Assembly (NCBI GenBank): GCA_947034895.1
Contig: OX344763.1
Span: 46,561,025-46,625,024, forward strand
Direction of reading: 5' to 3'
Source: Rhytidiadelphus loreus
Taxonomy: Eukaryota > Streptophyta > Bryopsida > Hypnales > Hylocomiaceae
Length of the DNA stretch: 64,000 nucleotides
The notes beneath the pieces were generated by a model. That model made no database searches and had not been told where the DNA came from. It was given only the letters and a program-made list of their open reading frames with translations. The first letter of the stretch is position 1; the number at the start of each line of letters is the position of its first letter. A program made the translations under genes and the position numbers. Positions 23,166 through 35,434 of this stretch are shown here, piece after piece.

Positions 23166-26100
23166 ATGTCCTTGGAAAGCTTGATCAAGATGCAAAGCTT
23201 CGGAACCCGAAGCATCGAGGAGCCCAACACGCCACGCCCGGGAGGGGTGCCGCAAGGCTCCGTGCTCGTGATCTTGGACGTCACCAAGGACGCGGGGTCC
23301 GCGCCCGTGTACTGGGCGCTGGGCAACGTCGCCCGCCGCGGGGACAACATCAAAATCGTCGGCATTGTCACGCATGTCTGCAACCCAAGTACGCATCATT
23401 CCAAATTTCTTATAATTTTGAGCATCATACCGAATTCTTAGCTGGAATGCCACCTTTAGGATCGGCCCGGGGTTTTGAGTTTTGTGAATTTATGGGGGTT
23501 CAGTGGGGTTTAAGACACGCGTGGACAAGAACAGTTGGATCGGCTCCAATGGACTCCTGCTACAACACGAACTCACAATGAAGCGAGCCGCTTTGGACAA
23601 CATTCCTCACGTGAAGGAGTGGTGCGAAAAAGCAGGGGTACGCAAAGTCGACATTCCTCCGCTGCCCGGGTTCAAATATTTTCTCGTGGGTTCACAATGT
23701 TGATAGTCCCCCACACTGCCCGATTGTGAGCTCAAGGACTCATAATGGTGGACTTGCAGGTGAAGCTGGAAATCGATGTGAAGGGCGGGTACGCAACGAA
23801 GTTGATCATCGTCGATGAAGCGAAAGCCATTGGCGCCTACCACGTCGTACTCGACAAGTGAGTCTCTGTTGCAACTGCGCATGTGTTGCTTGATCACTTG
23901 AAGGCAGTTGATTGATTTCGCGTTTTCTGTGATTTTAGGAATATGAAGAGCGATCGGAAGTACTTCATCGAGCACTTGACGTGCTTCGTATCGCGCGCGC
24001 GTCAAAGTGGTGGCGTGGAAACCATCCGCTCCTTCTCCGTGACGAAGCAGCTTCCCCCGCTAGTCCCCACGCCTCCCAACACGCGCATGAACGGCACCAA
24101 CCATAGCATAAGCCTGCCCACGCCTTCTTCCGGCTCCACAGTCTCCATGGCGTCACTAGGATCCAACTTCTCCCACCACGGATCGGCTTCATCGAACTCG
24201 TTCGGAGTGGCCTCCAGCGATGGCTTCCTCACGCAAGACAGCGACGCCTTCTCCGGCGCGCCCACGACGGGGGAGTCTTTCAACGATCGCCACCAGGAGA
24301 TTCAGGAGCTTTCGTTTCGGCCCCCGCGAGGACCACATTCCGAAGCCGGCTCGCTGCGCACGTCGTACTCCGAATCAGGCTCGCAGAAGGGGAACTCCAT
24401 TCCCAGCACGCCACGAGGCCAATCCGAATCGGGGTACAATCTCATCAACCGGAAACCCGCCCTCCGGAAATGGCTTGCGGAAGAGGAAACACGCGGAGAG
24501 GTTCCATCGTCCGAGAATCCCAATCAGAGCTCCTTTGCTGATCGAACCAACAACAATGGCAACAAAATCTCATCAGCAAACGAGCCACAACAAGTTGTCA
24601 AACGTATTAGTCCTCATCTGAGTCCCCTTCTGATTCCTCACATGAGTCCTCATGTTAGTCCGCCCGCGACGCTTGAAAAGCTTGCGAACTTGCCAGCGCC
24701 ATTGCCGCTTCCCCCTTCGCATTCTTCGCATTCTTCGCCAGGGAGGGCGTTTGCATCAGTGAGAACTTTGCCTTCTCCCATTGCGAGAATTTCCCCCCCT
24801 ATCTCGCGCATGCCGTCGCCTCCCTGCAGCAAGCTGTCGCAGAGCTTGCACAAGACCGTGTGGATATGGACACGAAGCAAGGAAGTCATGCGGTCCGCGG
24901 TGGAAGTGGGTTGGACCACTTTCGTCTTCACTCCGGATACGAAGTACATGGCACCGCAATGGACTTGTGAGTGGGCTTGATTGATTCTGTTTTGTCAATA
25001 ATTCGTTTGAATTTACTCGCGGTGGTGTTTGACTGTTTTTCCCATTTGTGCAGCGATCGAGTGGATCAAGCCCTTGTTTCTTGAAGGAGGCCGGTTTTTG
25101 AACCAGGAGAACAAGCCAGTGGCGCTGCTTGGGCAGGTGTACTCGGGGGAGCAGCTGGACTACCTCCCTGCGATGATGGGGGGCACCGATATCGTCGTTA
25201 TCAATGACCTTGACTGGCAGGTATGCAAACTCTCAAATCTTCTTTACATTTTCAAATTTTGAATGGGAACCAGCCTGGGGTGTATGTTCATCACAAGAAA
25301 ATAGTGGAAAAAATCAGAATAGGATCCTATGCATGTTAGATGGGTTCTGAGATGTTAGTCTGTCATGCCCTTGAAGAATCTTTGTTGCTGTTTTCTTTTC
25401 CATTTGTGAGTGAGACTATGACTGATTCTTAATAATTGTCTTCAAATGGAGGGGGCATGAGTCCGAGCTTGTTGGTTCCAAAACTAGAGGCGATCTTATT
25501 CTATAACTCGATTGGGAAAGTATTTTGGAGACGAGATTCTGGGCTCAAGATTTTGGGGGACCAATTTGGAAAGAAATTTCAGTCAAATCTTGCAAGAAGT
25601 CGAAAATTGCAAGCTAATGTTCACTTGGGACGTTCGCTTGTCTAGGTGATTCCACCTGAAGATATTGTTGCGGCTTTTCAAGGCAGGCGAACGCAGCTCT
25701 TCGCCACCGCCAATTCTGCTGCCGACTGTCAAGTTTACTTGGAGGTCAACTATTTCATTCCCCTAATGCCATTCTCTCCTAACTTGATGTTACCAAATTT
25801 CTTGGTTAGGGTTTGCATTGGTTAGCGGCATTGCTTATATGGAGTTTGTGGCTGCAGGCACTTGAAGTAGGGACGGATGGCGTGGTGCTTCACACCGAGA
25901 ATGTTTCCGAAATTATCGCTCTCAGGGTATTCTTCACGCAACCCTGTCCCCTCAAACCCTCGTTTCAGATTGCCCATATCCATTCAAAGACCTAAATTGA
26001 CCTAATGACCTCGTTGTGTAAGCTTATGGATACCCTATCCGTCACTTTCAAACATTTGAACCAAATATGTTCTAATTATGCGCTTTCTTTGGGAGATAAC

Positions 26101-29076
26101 CATGAAGCTCTCTTGGAGAGAGACCTTTGGGTTCTTCTAGAACCAAGCCTGTGGAGATTAAGTTGTTTCATCACTCAACACATAAAGATTTCTTATGAAA
26201 CCATTTAAAGTGGAAGGTACAGGCCCACTATTGAAGGGACAGTAAACCCTATTTTCATTCAAGATAAACATTTAGCTTACACCACCTGCTAATCGAAGGC
26301 CAACGAAGTGTATCAGAAGAGCTGAGTTGCTGTTGGTAACAAGGCTCATTACAGGAGACAGGATCAGATCTTTAAACGTTTTTAGTATCGTCTACCTTAA
26401 TTTGTGATAGTACTCATGTGATGCTTGTTTTGCAACGCAGGACTACCTGACTGCGAAGAAGTGTGAGAAGGCCCTGGCAATGGCGGATCCGCCCATCAAG
26501 GAGGTGGGTGAGCTGAAATTGGTGTTGGTGGAGCCGACCTCCATGGCAAGATCCGAGGCGAACTCAGATCGGGTGGCTTCTTCTCCGAGCTTGCACAGAT
26601 TGGGGTCCTCCCCAAGGTCGGATGCTAATCCCCTCACTCCAAAAGCAGAGGCCAACCCACTCCATAGGATCGGATCGTCTCCGAGGCTGGTAGAGTCGCC
26701 GAGACATTCTGGGCACTTTCAGACACAGCAGGAGTCTTCAGAGCAAGCGTCCAGGCTTGTGAATGCTACTGTGAAAAGTATTGTTTCCGTGGGAGAAGGC
26801 GACCGCGTTTCTGTGGATCTTTGTAATCTGTTGAATCCGGGCGAGGCTTTACTTGTAAGTGACAAGCCCTGATACTCCCTTTTACCACATTTTTTTTGAT
26901 GTTTTTGACCAGCGTTTGCAATGTTCTTCTTGTGATGTAAAATTTGGCCCTCTCTGAAGCTTTTTTTTACAATTTGACTGATGAATTGGTTTGTTTAAAT
27001 TTGTAAATTCTTGATCTTTTGGTGATCAACCCATTGTCAGGGTGCCAAGTTTCTGTGTTCGGAAATTTATGCGGCAGGTTCGTTTTATTAAGCGAAGATG
27101 TGTCCCTTTTGTTTTTAGGTGGGTTCCTTTTCGAAGGGTATGTTTCTGGTGCATTCCGAAGTTCAAGACAACAACACAAGCCGACGTTCATTTCGTGTTA
27201 ATGCTGTGAGTGTAATCCAAAGTTGTTTTTTCTGCTGAAAATCACTCTATACACAACTCGATTGCTTTCAAACCGTTCTTTACACTCCACTTTCCTCTTC
27301 AATCTTGGGAACGAAAGAAAGAACGTCTGTGATTCCTTTTCTTTAATGATTTTATACACGTGACCCTTTCTAATACACACTCTGTAATTCCACATTCCAT
27401 GTATATCCTGAGAGTCTTTCACGATGTCTGTGTATTGGACAACAACTTCTGCGTGTCAAGTTGTGAACACACATGAGGGTGCATTTAGAGAAGAGTGAGT
27501 AAACCAGTAAAGTGCTCCAGATTGGATGGCATTCCATTAAGGTAAACTACCCCATTACGGACAAAATGGGAGCAAGCCCATTGTGGACTGAATTATGATA
27601 GTGGGGTATATTTTAGAACTTGAATGTACACCACCATTACAGTTTTGCCCACAATGGGCTTGCTCCCATTCTGTCGATAATGGGCTAATTTACCTTAGTT
27701 CCATTGATAAATGATGTAAATCTTGACAGGCGCCCTAATTTGGAATTCTGATTCCAGGGTGCTCCACGTAGGTGTCAAAAAGAGTGTCGTGTGGTATCAT
27801 TAAACTGAGTAGTTGTTTTCCTGCAGAAGTTGAGTACTAGTAGACACCTTGATTGAATGGATTGATTGATAGATTGATTGGACATGGCAGGGTCCCGTGC
27901 ATGCATACACTGGCATGGCAGGAGGGCACATCACGTACTTGTCGGAGCTGGAATCAGGTGGTCACGTTTTGGCCGTGGATGCTCATGGGAACCACCGCAC
28001 GGTTCTTGTTGGCCGGGTGTCGATTGAGACGAAGCCCCTCGTCCTTGTGCAAGTCGAGGCTGAGGGCGAAAGTTTTAGCGTCATGCTCCAAGATGCAGAC
28101 TCTGTCCGCCTAGTTGTGCCTGCTGGTGCGTTCATCCAATCCTGTTTGATCCTAATCTGTTGAGATTTAGCATTAATCCAGTATTTAACTTTGTTCTTTT
28201 TTATCCTGGTACATGACATCTGCATTGCTAAACAAAACATACCATGATTAAGGTAGGAGGTCGCAAAACCGAACGAATTTTTGGCTGACAGCGATGACTC
28301 TTAGTTGAATAGGTCTGATTTTTTATCACTTCACGAATTGGTGCTAAACTTTGTTGAAGTCCAATAATCTAAATTGAATTTAATATGCAAAAGTTCTTCA
28401 AGGTTAAAGTGGAATCGGTGAATTTTCTAGAACCATGCTCTGATTTCATTGTCTTTTCTTTGGACATTGTGCATCATGGACCTACTTTTTCTCTGGATTT
28501 ATGAGGGCATGTTTTTAAGAATGCTCTCGGAATTGAGTCGTTCTACCTTAGTTGTGGCATAGGAGAGCAGGTCAACTGTGAGTTATTTAGAGCAAATTCA
28601 TCTCAAAACAGAGGAAAACAAGCCTACTTAATGTTCTGACATACTCTCATATGAACGCAATGGCTCACTGGCTGGAGTACCCTTATGATAACTTAGCTCT
28701 CATTTGTTCAAACTAGGTGTCCTTCTCGTCCAGCTCATTTTAAATCCCGTGTGAGAATTGTACAGTACGATGGATACATGGTCCCACGATTGGTGAAGGA
28801 CCTTGCACGCACTGTGTACATATGTTACACTTGGATGCAATATGAGCTGGCTGTGACTTTTCATCGTGGACTCTTATTCACATTTTGCATGGCAATTCAA
28901 AGGATGACTGCTTTAGAATGTTTTTTAGATGATTTTGTTTCTTACGTGGAAATGACGATTGTGAATCTACAGATAAACAACGTCCAGGTTGTGAAGCCAT
29001 CGCCGTCACAAAGCTGCAGCCAGGAGACACTGTACTCTTGAGCATGGAAGACGACGACTGCTCATGCGAGCAGTAG
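23166..29076 (+). CDS. fusion: UspA-like domain + Ser/Pro-rich linker + type II (AroB'-like) 3-dehydroquinate synthase domain
   Basis: Eleven exons join in phase into 885 codons plus stop: 23166-23388, 23504-23637, 23760-23857, 23939-24966, 25054-25220, 25646-25744, 25858-25926, 26441-26854, 27119-27205, 27891-28125, 28973-29076. All introns are GT-AG. Residues about 32-170 read as the UspA-like alpha/beta fold seen N-terminal to plant USP-type receptor-like kinases (GSVLVILDVTKDAGSAPVYW, ARRGDNIKIVGIV, VKLEIDVKGG, AIGAYHVVLDKN). The GxxG...G(S/T) ATP loop is absent. Residues about 171-456 are a low-complexity Ser/Pro/Asn-rich linker. Residues about 457-885 match the plant homologue of archaeal AroB' (KTVWIWTRSKEV, WQVIPPEDIVAAFQG, GDRVSVDLCNLLNPGEALL, FRVNAGPVHAY, ITYLSELESG). 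The archaeal enzyme converts an amino-deoxy-heptulosonate to 3-dehydroquinate with NAD. The role in plants is not established. Exon 4 encodes the USP end, the linker and the first synthase strand without a break. Confidence 0.85.
24642..24848 (+). other. possible internal start and transit-peptide-like segment within exon 4
   Basis: Met387 of the fusion protein (ATG at 24642) begins about 70 residues rich in Ser, Pro, Ala and Arg and poor in acidic residues (LPLPPSHSSHSSPGRAFASV, RTLPSPIARISPPISR). They lead directly into the synthase domain at residue 457. Such composition resembles a chloroplast transit peptide. An alternative transcript or start here could give a stand-alone plastid-targeted synthase. 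This is inference only. The same sequence serves as linker in the long product. Confidence 0.3.
27539..27698. mobile_element. foldback MITE (160 bp) in intron 9 of the fusion gene, AAGGTAA-ended
   Basis: The arms AAGGTAAACTACCCCATTA and its imperfect complement TAATGGGCTAATTTACCTTA enclose an internal match (TGGGAGCAAGCCCATTGTGG against CCCACAATGGGCTTGCTCCC). A 7-bp direct repeat TTCCATT flanks it (27532-27538, 27699-27705). A relative with the same inner sequence is at about 37509-37700. Confidence 0.7.
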
Positions 29077-29760
29077 GCGATCTCGTGAGTCACCCAGCAA
29101 CATAGGTTCCATGCAAACTACCATTTTTTTCTGTTGAAATGAAGCAATTGCTTCTTCATTGGAACATCATGCTGAAGCTGATCTTCATAGTTCTCCGACC
29201 CAACTGTTCAGCTCAAACTGCAAGTATGCTATTGCAACAGTCGGAAATTGAGTGTTCTAAACTGTACCACTAGAATAGACTGGTTTTGAAGATCTCCGGG
29301 ATGATGAGCTGTTCCGCGCATGATTCATCTGCTGTCGAAGTACCAACTTTCAACCGATGATTCACTTACGTCGAGAGCTTGTCATGATTGTCATAATTGC
29401 TGCAGGTGGCCTCTGTATAGTCTCCTCTGTATTCAACTATGTCGTCAGAGTAGTTACGATTCTTCAAATCATTGAAGTAGTGAAGTTAGTGAGAGACTGA
29501 GAGTGTATATTTTCCTGAATTTAGATTAACAAGTGTTTCGCTGTAGCATTGTGTTTGAAATTTTGATTTAGTCTGTAAACGGAATATGAAGTCACGATTA
29601 GCAATTCTCTGCGTTGTCTGTCAGTGGTTCCACCGCCCCCCCCCCTTCTGAAGTTCAGAGATTGCAGCTCGGTGATAGCATCTTGTATTGTACTGTAACT
29701 GTGCATGATTTGCTCAGCTTGATATGAATACTACGAATTTTCAAATTGCAGAAAATAGGT
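29077..29760 (+). other. 3' flank / probable 3'UTR of the fusion gene
   Basis: GC-moderate sequence follows the TAG at 29074-29076 and declines into AT-rich background by about 29760. No further coding exon or strong polyadenylation signal can be placed. A C-run (CCGCCCCCCCCCC-like) lies at about 29631-29645. Confidence 0.35.
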
Positions 29761-32700
29761 GTTTCAAAAACCAACCATAGACTTTCATGAATAGTGGGAG
29801 TCTATTTTAGGCAAGAATTTTTTGTGATCAGTTTTAGAAAGCAATCGAAATTAGGTGTAGTCACCTTAGAGGTTAAAATGAAGCAAGACACCCTTCACAG
29901 ACATCAATAAATTTAGAGCTTACTACAATATCACAATATATGAGATTTGTTGTGTCCTTATGGTGTGGGACAATTGATGATGCTCTAATGAAATGGAGTT
30001 TATTGAATCTAGTTTCTACTCCAATTTGAAACTTTTGAAAGTTGCTAAAATTGCTAAAATTGAAAATTTATTGCTATTTGAACATTGGGCCTATTACCAT
30101 AATCTATTGGGCTTCTATTTATAAACTGACTTGAAAATTTTGTTTATAGTATTACATTCTTCACTATAATTTACACATATGGAGAAATTTTCAGATTTTT
30201 TTGACCTAATTGTGTTTTAGATATGAATTTTTGGAAAATCATGGTAATTTGAAATCATCACCAATAAATCTGAAAATTTAATGACTTACAGAAGATATGT
30301 GATTACATATCTGAAAAATAAAATAAAATAATTATCACTCAAAATATAGAATAGCCAAAGTGAAGGATATTGATAAAGATTACATAGTCACTATGGCATA
30401 GGCTCTATCCTTCCAAAGTAAATCCTTTAGATTTGAGACAATTTTTTTTAAAAGCAAAATTTTCATTACCTACTTACAAAAGATTGATTTTTATGGAAAA
30501 TATGGAAGTCTATATATAGATTTTAGCTGCAAAAAGTGTGAGTGCACTTGATGGGATTCCAATATGTCAAATTTGGTACTCATCGAGTAGTGTACTTTGC
30601 AATAGATTTTTTATATTTTTTTATATTAAATAACCTGATTGTCCGGGTATGGTTCACAGCATAGGTAACCATGGTTAGACAATCTCTTGGAGGCCTTATA
30701 TAACATCTAATGGTATTGCAAAGCATACAATTGGATAGTTTTTGCATTATTCAAAGACTTTGTCATATTCACAACCATATAAAGATTACAACAAATTGTT
30801 ATTCCAATGAAACAAATGTACACTTGAAATTAGAGATTCCAACCTTTGTAACAACACATTCCAATCAAACATAAAAAAATTCTTTACAATTTTGTTGAAA
30901 GTTGAAATTGCAATCCACATTGGATTTAGCACGTAGCTAGGCTTGTATACGCCATTGACAATAACTTATATGTTCATTACAAGATGAGAAGGTCAATCCT
31001 AATAGCTAAATACCAACAATATAATCTTGAAAAAACAAAATATATATGTTGCATGTGCATATGTTATTAATACACAATAATACATTATCACACACCAATG
31101 GTATATTAGTATATTATTAGACATATTGTGATAATTGGAGATTATTGATAAATGCAATATTTGCGTTTTTTACAAAATTTCATACTTCATTTGAACATAA
31201 TAAATAATTTTTTTCAAAACTCGATTACCTAAAAAAATTGTAGGTAATAAAGTTACTTTACTTTAGCTTAAAAAAAAATTGATTTAAACCTTTCAATGAA
31301 AACTTATATTCAAGAGAAGGGTATGAATTGAGTTTTTAGATTTTTGTACGGAGGAGGTTGAACAACAACTATTGAGTATTTCCTCATTTCTAAAATGCCT
31401 ACTACACACTCAAATTTATTTTTCATGAAATTGAATCTTCTAACACTAATTGGATTTATCATTCTTCTCCTCAACTCAGATTGTTATATCTATTCAATTG
31501 ACAAATAATGCAATTAATGGAGTCCAAGAGGATTTGAAAAAAAATACAAGGCCATATTGTATTGCCATAATTTATAGGTAAAATTCAAAATATTCAAAAT
31601 TAGAGATAACTTTGATACCATTAGTACTTGAAAATAATCCAAGTCCTTCAATTGTCCTTCTCTACTAGAATGAATTTAGAATGGCTTGAATGGTTTGAAT
31701 GGTCAATAAATACTTGGACGATAGACTTTGACAGCTGCATGCATGCTCCACCATTCAAATGTGATAGCTGCTTTGTATGTTTAAAAAGTCTACTTCCTAA
31801 TGCTATGACCATTGCAACTAGAGAAACACAATCAAGTAATGTGGATAGAGACATATTGAAACTCTAAATAGATTCAATTGTAATCAATTGTTATAAACCA
31901 CTAAAGTTTTGGCTTTTTAAAGAACCTTATTAGCAACACATTTGACTACTTGAAAATGTAAAGAACATATGCAAAATTTGTTGTTTTTGGAATGATGAAC
32001 AAGTCTTGCGTCCATTTTCAAATCTAAAATGTCATGCCTTCTTTAATTTGCTTGTGATAGCATTAATAAAATGTATTTCCTTCTAAACTTATCAATCTAA
32101 ATCTAGACTTCTATATTCATTGAATTGAGTAGTTTAGAATGAATACAATGACAAAGTTATATTTAATTATTAATTATTATAATGCCAAGCTTGCTATATC
32201 TTTTTAAAATGCTTTAAATTTTATGCCTTTAAAATATATTACTACTACTTTTAGAAGGCACAACCATCTAAAATTTTGGAAAGTCTATTTTTAAGCCAAA
32301 GAATTAATTTCATAAAGAAAAAATGATCTTTAGCTTCAAAACAATCTATTACAAGAAAAGACCTATTCTTATTATTTTATGTAATTTTTTAATTTTAAAC
32401 ATTACAACAAATAATAAAAGTATATTGAAAATAAACTTAGAAGATGGTATGAATTCTTATTTATCCAAAAAGTGCATGAAATGTTGTATAATTCATAAGA
32501 TACTTTTGAAAAACTTCATTTTATATATATTTTTTACTTGTCTTTCAAAATATACACATAATGCATTCCCCAAAACTCATATAAGTTATTGATGACAACC
32601 TACACTACCTACAACAATAACAATAACAATATGTCTTTTGTTTGCCTAGAAGTAATAAAATGTTGTCATCAAAATAAATGAATCCCATAAAACCAATGTC

Positions 32701-33180
32701 TTCCTTCATAATGTTCCAGACTAACCTTAAATCCTTCTACTAGAAGAATATTTTTGGCATACTAATTCTTTAGTTGGGCTACAACAAATTCTTTATCATT
32801 TTCTCCTTGCCATTTGATTGTTCTAGCATCATTTGTTATTCTTATAATTTGTCATAAACATGCACATAAATTCTTCTTATAAGATTAGGTCTTCCACCTA
32901 AATACATAATTTCATGTAAATGTACTTTATTTTTCCATTGATAGAGGGTAGTCAAAATTTTCAGAAATGTAAAGTTGTGTTATGAAGTGCAACTTTGAAG
33001 TATGGTTATTTATTGATAATTATATGTCAATGGTCACTCTATTTCTTGATAATTTATCTTCTCTTTGAGACACAATGTACCCAAAAGAATGAGCAAGGGT
33101 ATTAGTTGCCCCCCTCCTCCCTCAAAAATTATCAAGGCCGTTGATTTTTTATTTTAAAATGCTTACCTTTGAAATCGTTG
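29761..33180. other. AT-rich repeat-derived stretch without a gene
   Basis: No supportable ORF. About 31510-31800 is the second copy of the repeat at 2040-2360. The rest shows no element ends that I can pair. Confidence 0.5.
31510..31800 (+). repeat. dispersed repeat, copy 2 (first copy about 2040-2360)
   Basis: Aligned by eye with 2040-2360 through the words GAGGATTTGAAAAAAA, ACTTGAAAATAATCCAAGT, TTCAATTGTCCTT and CCACCATTCAAATGTGATAG. The copies are diverged. No coding capacity. Confidence 0.5.
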
Positions 33181-33234
33181 TCGATTTTTCAAAAATATTT
33201 AAGCCGTTGATCTTTGAAATTTAATCTAAGCCAT

Positions 33235-33395
33235 CCATCCAAATACGAGCACATATACGATATATGGATACGAATCAAAGTATGGTTACAGATATTGTAC
33301 AAATACAATACTTGATATTGGAATATAGTATGTATACATATACAAATACAAATACAAAATATAAAATACGTGTACGAATACATGAACAAATTTCA
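33235..33395. repeat. degenerate ATAC/ACAAAT simple-sequence patch
   Basis: A short tract of alternating ATACGA, ATACAAATACA and TATACATATAC words. The open frames on the minus strand (Tyr/Ile/Cys-rich) derive from this and are not genes. Confidence 0.6.
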
Positions 33396-33479
33396 AAAGT
33401 TTCCACCGTGTAGATTGCAAGATACTAGCATTTGAAGTGATAAAAAAAAAATTGGCCCTGCAAAAAACCGGGCAGCTGC

Positions 33480-34184
33480 ACTTCACAAGGTCACATTTGT
33501 ATTAAAAAATGTCCAAAATAGTTGTTACTCTTATGATTCCTTCTCCAAGGCAAATTGGCTACATGCTTGAAAATTTTCAAATCATTTGAAATTGTACAAC
33601 ATATAGGAAAAAAATAGTAAGTAGAAAGAAGTAGAGAATGATTACAAATACTAAATTGTTAACAATTTATTTATAGAATTATAAAATGCCAATCCCAATG
33701 GTTGTAATGTTGTAATAAACAATATACACCTAATGTTTTTATTTTTTTTCAAAAATATTTATAATTGAGTTAAATAAAGAACTTCAAAGTTATTTTAGAG
33801 TAAAGATTCCATAACTACCCACAAACTAACCCAAACTAAAATTCCTCATAACTTTCATCTCATTAATCAAATTAATGGAATGATTTAGAGCTTACCACAC
33901 ATATTAAAATCTAGAGAATCAATTTCAAATTTTTATTTTTTTTAAAAGTGATTTCCAAAGAAGTTTTTTTCCTGTTCGGACTGCCCACCGAACACTGAAA
34001 ATTACATATTATGCAATAACTTTTGAACCATGTAGTCAAAATTTATGAAAACTGTTGGGCCATAAATCTACTCTTTGGGCACATGTTGTGTGGAAATTCC
34101 AAAGAAAAAAACTAAAAATTCCATTTATAGTGAGCTGTCCAAAATCGCTTTGTTATCAAAAAACGTAGTTTGGTCCTTTAGGGA
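33480..34184 (-). repeat. CCCTAAA-ended repeat family, copy E
   Basis: Its complement matches 16080-16215 of copy D. The right end reads GGTCCTTTAGGGATTAAAG, again a CCCTAAA-type terminus next to TTAA (34185-34188). The left limit is set only by homology. No ORF. Confidence 0.45.
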
Positions 34185-35102
34185 TTAAAGCTCCCAAGAA
34201 TTTAGACTCAAAGAAAGAATCATCCTTATTATGAGTGAAGTAAGTGTAGTCACTTTATCTTTTTGAAGGCACATTTTCCTTAATAAACTTAAATTCTTTC
34301 TTAGATACCTTGATTTTTCTTAAAGTAAGATGGAAGGCTCTTAGCTTGGTCAGGAATAATAAAGGTGTTAGAAAGTAATCAATTATTTATTTAGAAAGAA
34401 GAATTTATGACAAACAAAAATTATAGGCCCATCAAAATACATAATACATGTATGCATTTTTTGCATTTACGTTAATCCAAAATGCACACATTAACCTGTG
34501 AAGTTTTTTTAGTGTTGTGATCAAAATTGCCACAAAATTGCACATGTTAACAACAACATGGAGTGTTGGCAAGTTTGTGATCTCTTTTGCAACATTTTAC
34601 CATAGAATATTATACCTAACTTGAATGTCTACTTCTCCACCAATTTAGCATAGCTTGATTTTTTAGCATCTAATAATCAAAGTAGTGCGATAAGCTTTCT
34701 CCAATTGCACCAAAAGGTAAAGTGTCAACTTTAAAACTTTTCAAGAAAAAATGCTTGTCTTCCCACCTCTCGAGAAATTTGATATTATGTTAAAATTTTG
34801 AGTTAGTAATCTATAGGAAAAAAAGACCCCCCCTCCCTCCCCTTCATTTTCATCCTCTAAATAATCATAATGTAGAAGAATATACAAGATTAAAAAAACT
34901 AAATTGCTAAAGAATCTAACAAGTAATTGAAACAAGCCAATGTCAATGGTGAAAATGTTGTAGGAAATCACCTAAACCCTATGCGCTTTTTTGTTGAGTT
35001 ATTAGAAATTGAATTACAAAACAAACTTCATGGTTATTTTCTTGGAAAATTTCATGACTGTTTGCCAAACAAATTTTCTCATATTTTTTACTTCATTCAT
35101 TA

Positions 35103-35232
35103 CACTAGTACAAACTTGGGCCCAATAGACTAAGAAAATGACTTACAAAAAGACCCACATGACAAAGTTGACTACAAGTGGGTTTTCTCATAGTCATTTT
35201 ACTAATCTACATACCCCAAGTTTCCACTAGTG
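35103..35232. mobile_element. CACTA-type MITE (130 bp), TSD TTA
   Basis: It begins CACTAGTACAAACTTGGG and ends CCCCAAGTTTCCACTAGTG, is self-complementary throughout, and is flanked by TTA on both sides (35100-35102, 35233-35235). Confidence 0.8.
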
Positions 35233-35434
35233 TTAGAATGGAATGAATATAAGTTTTCCAAGTAGATATGGATTTATTCTATAAGAATATATTTTTCACA
35301 ATTTTTAAAAAACACTCATTTTAATTGTTTCAAAGTTCAAGTACATTTGAAAAATAACATAAATTTCTAACTACAAACTTATTTCTTTTGCAAATTGGTT
35401 GATTTTTTGGACCAATTGTTCTAAATGTTATTAA

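Noticed and set aside
25436..25645. Open frame running into exon 6 of the fusion gene
   Set aside because: It lies in intron 5, ends in a stop at the acceptor site, and is not in the conserved synthase sequence.
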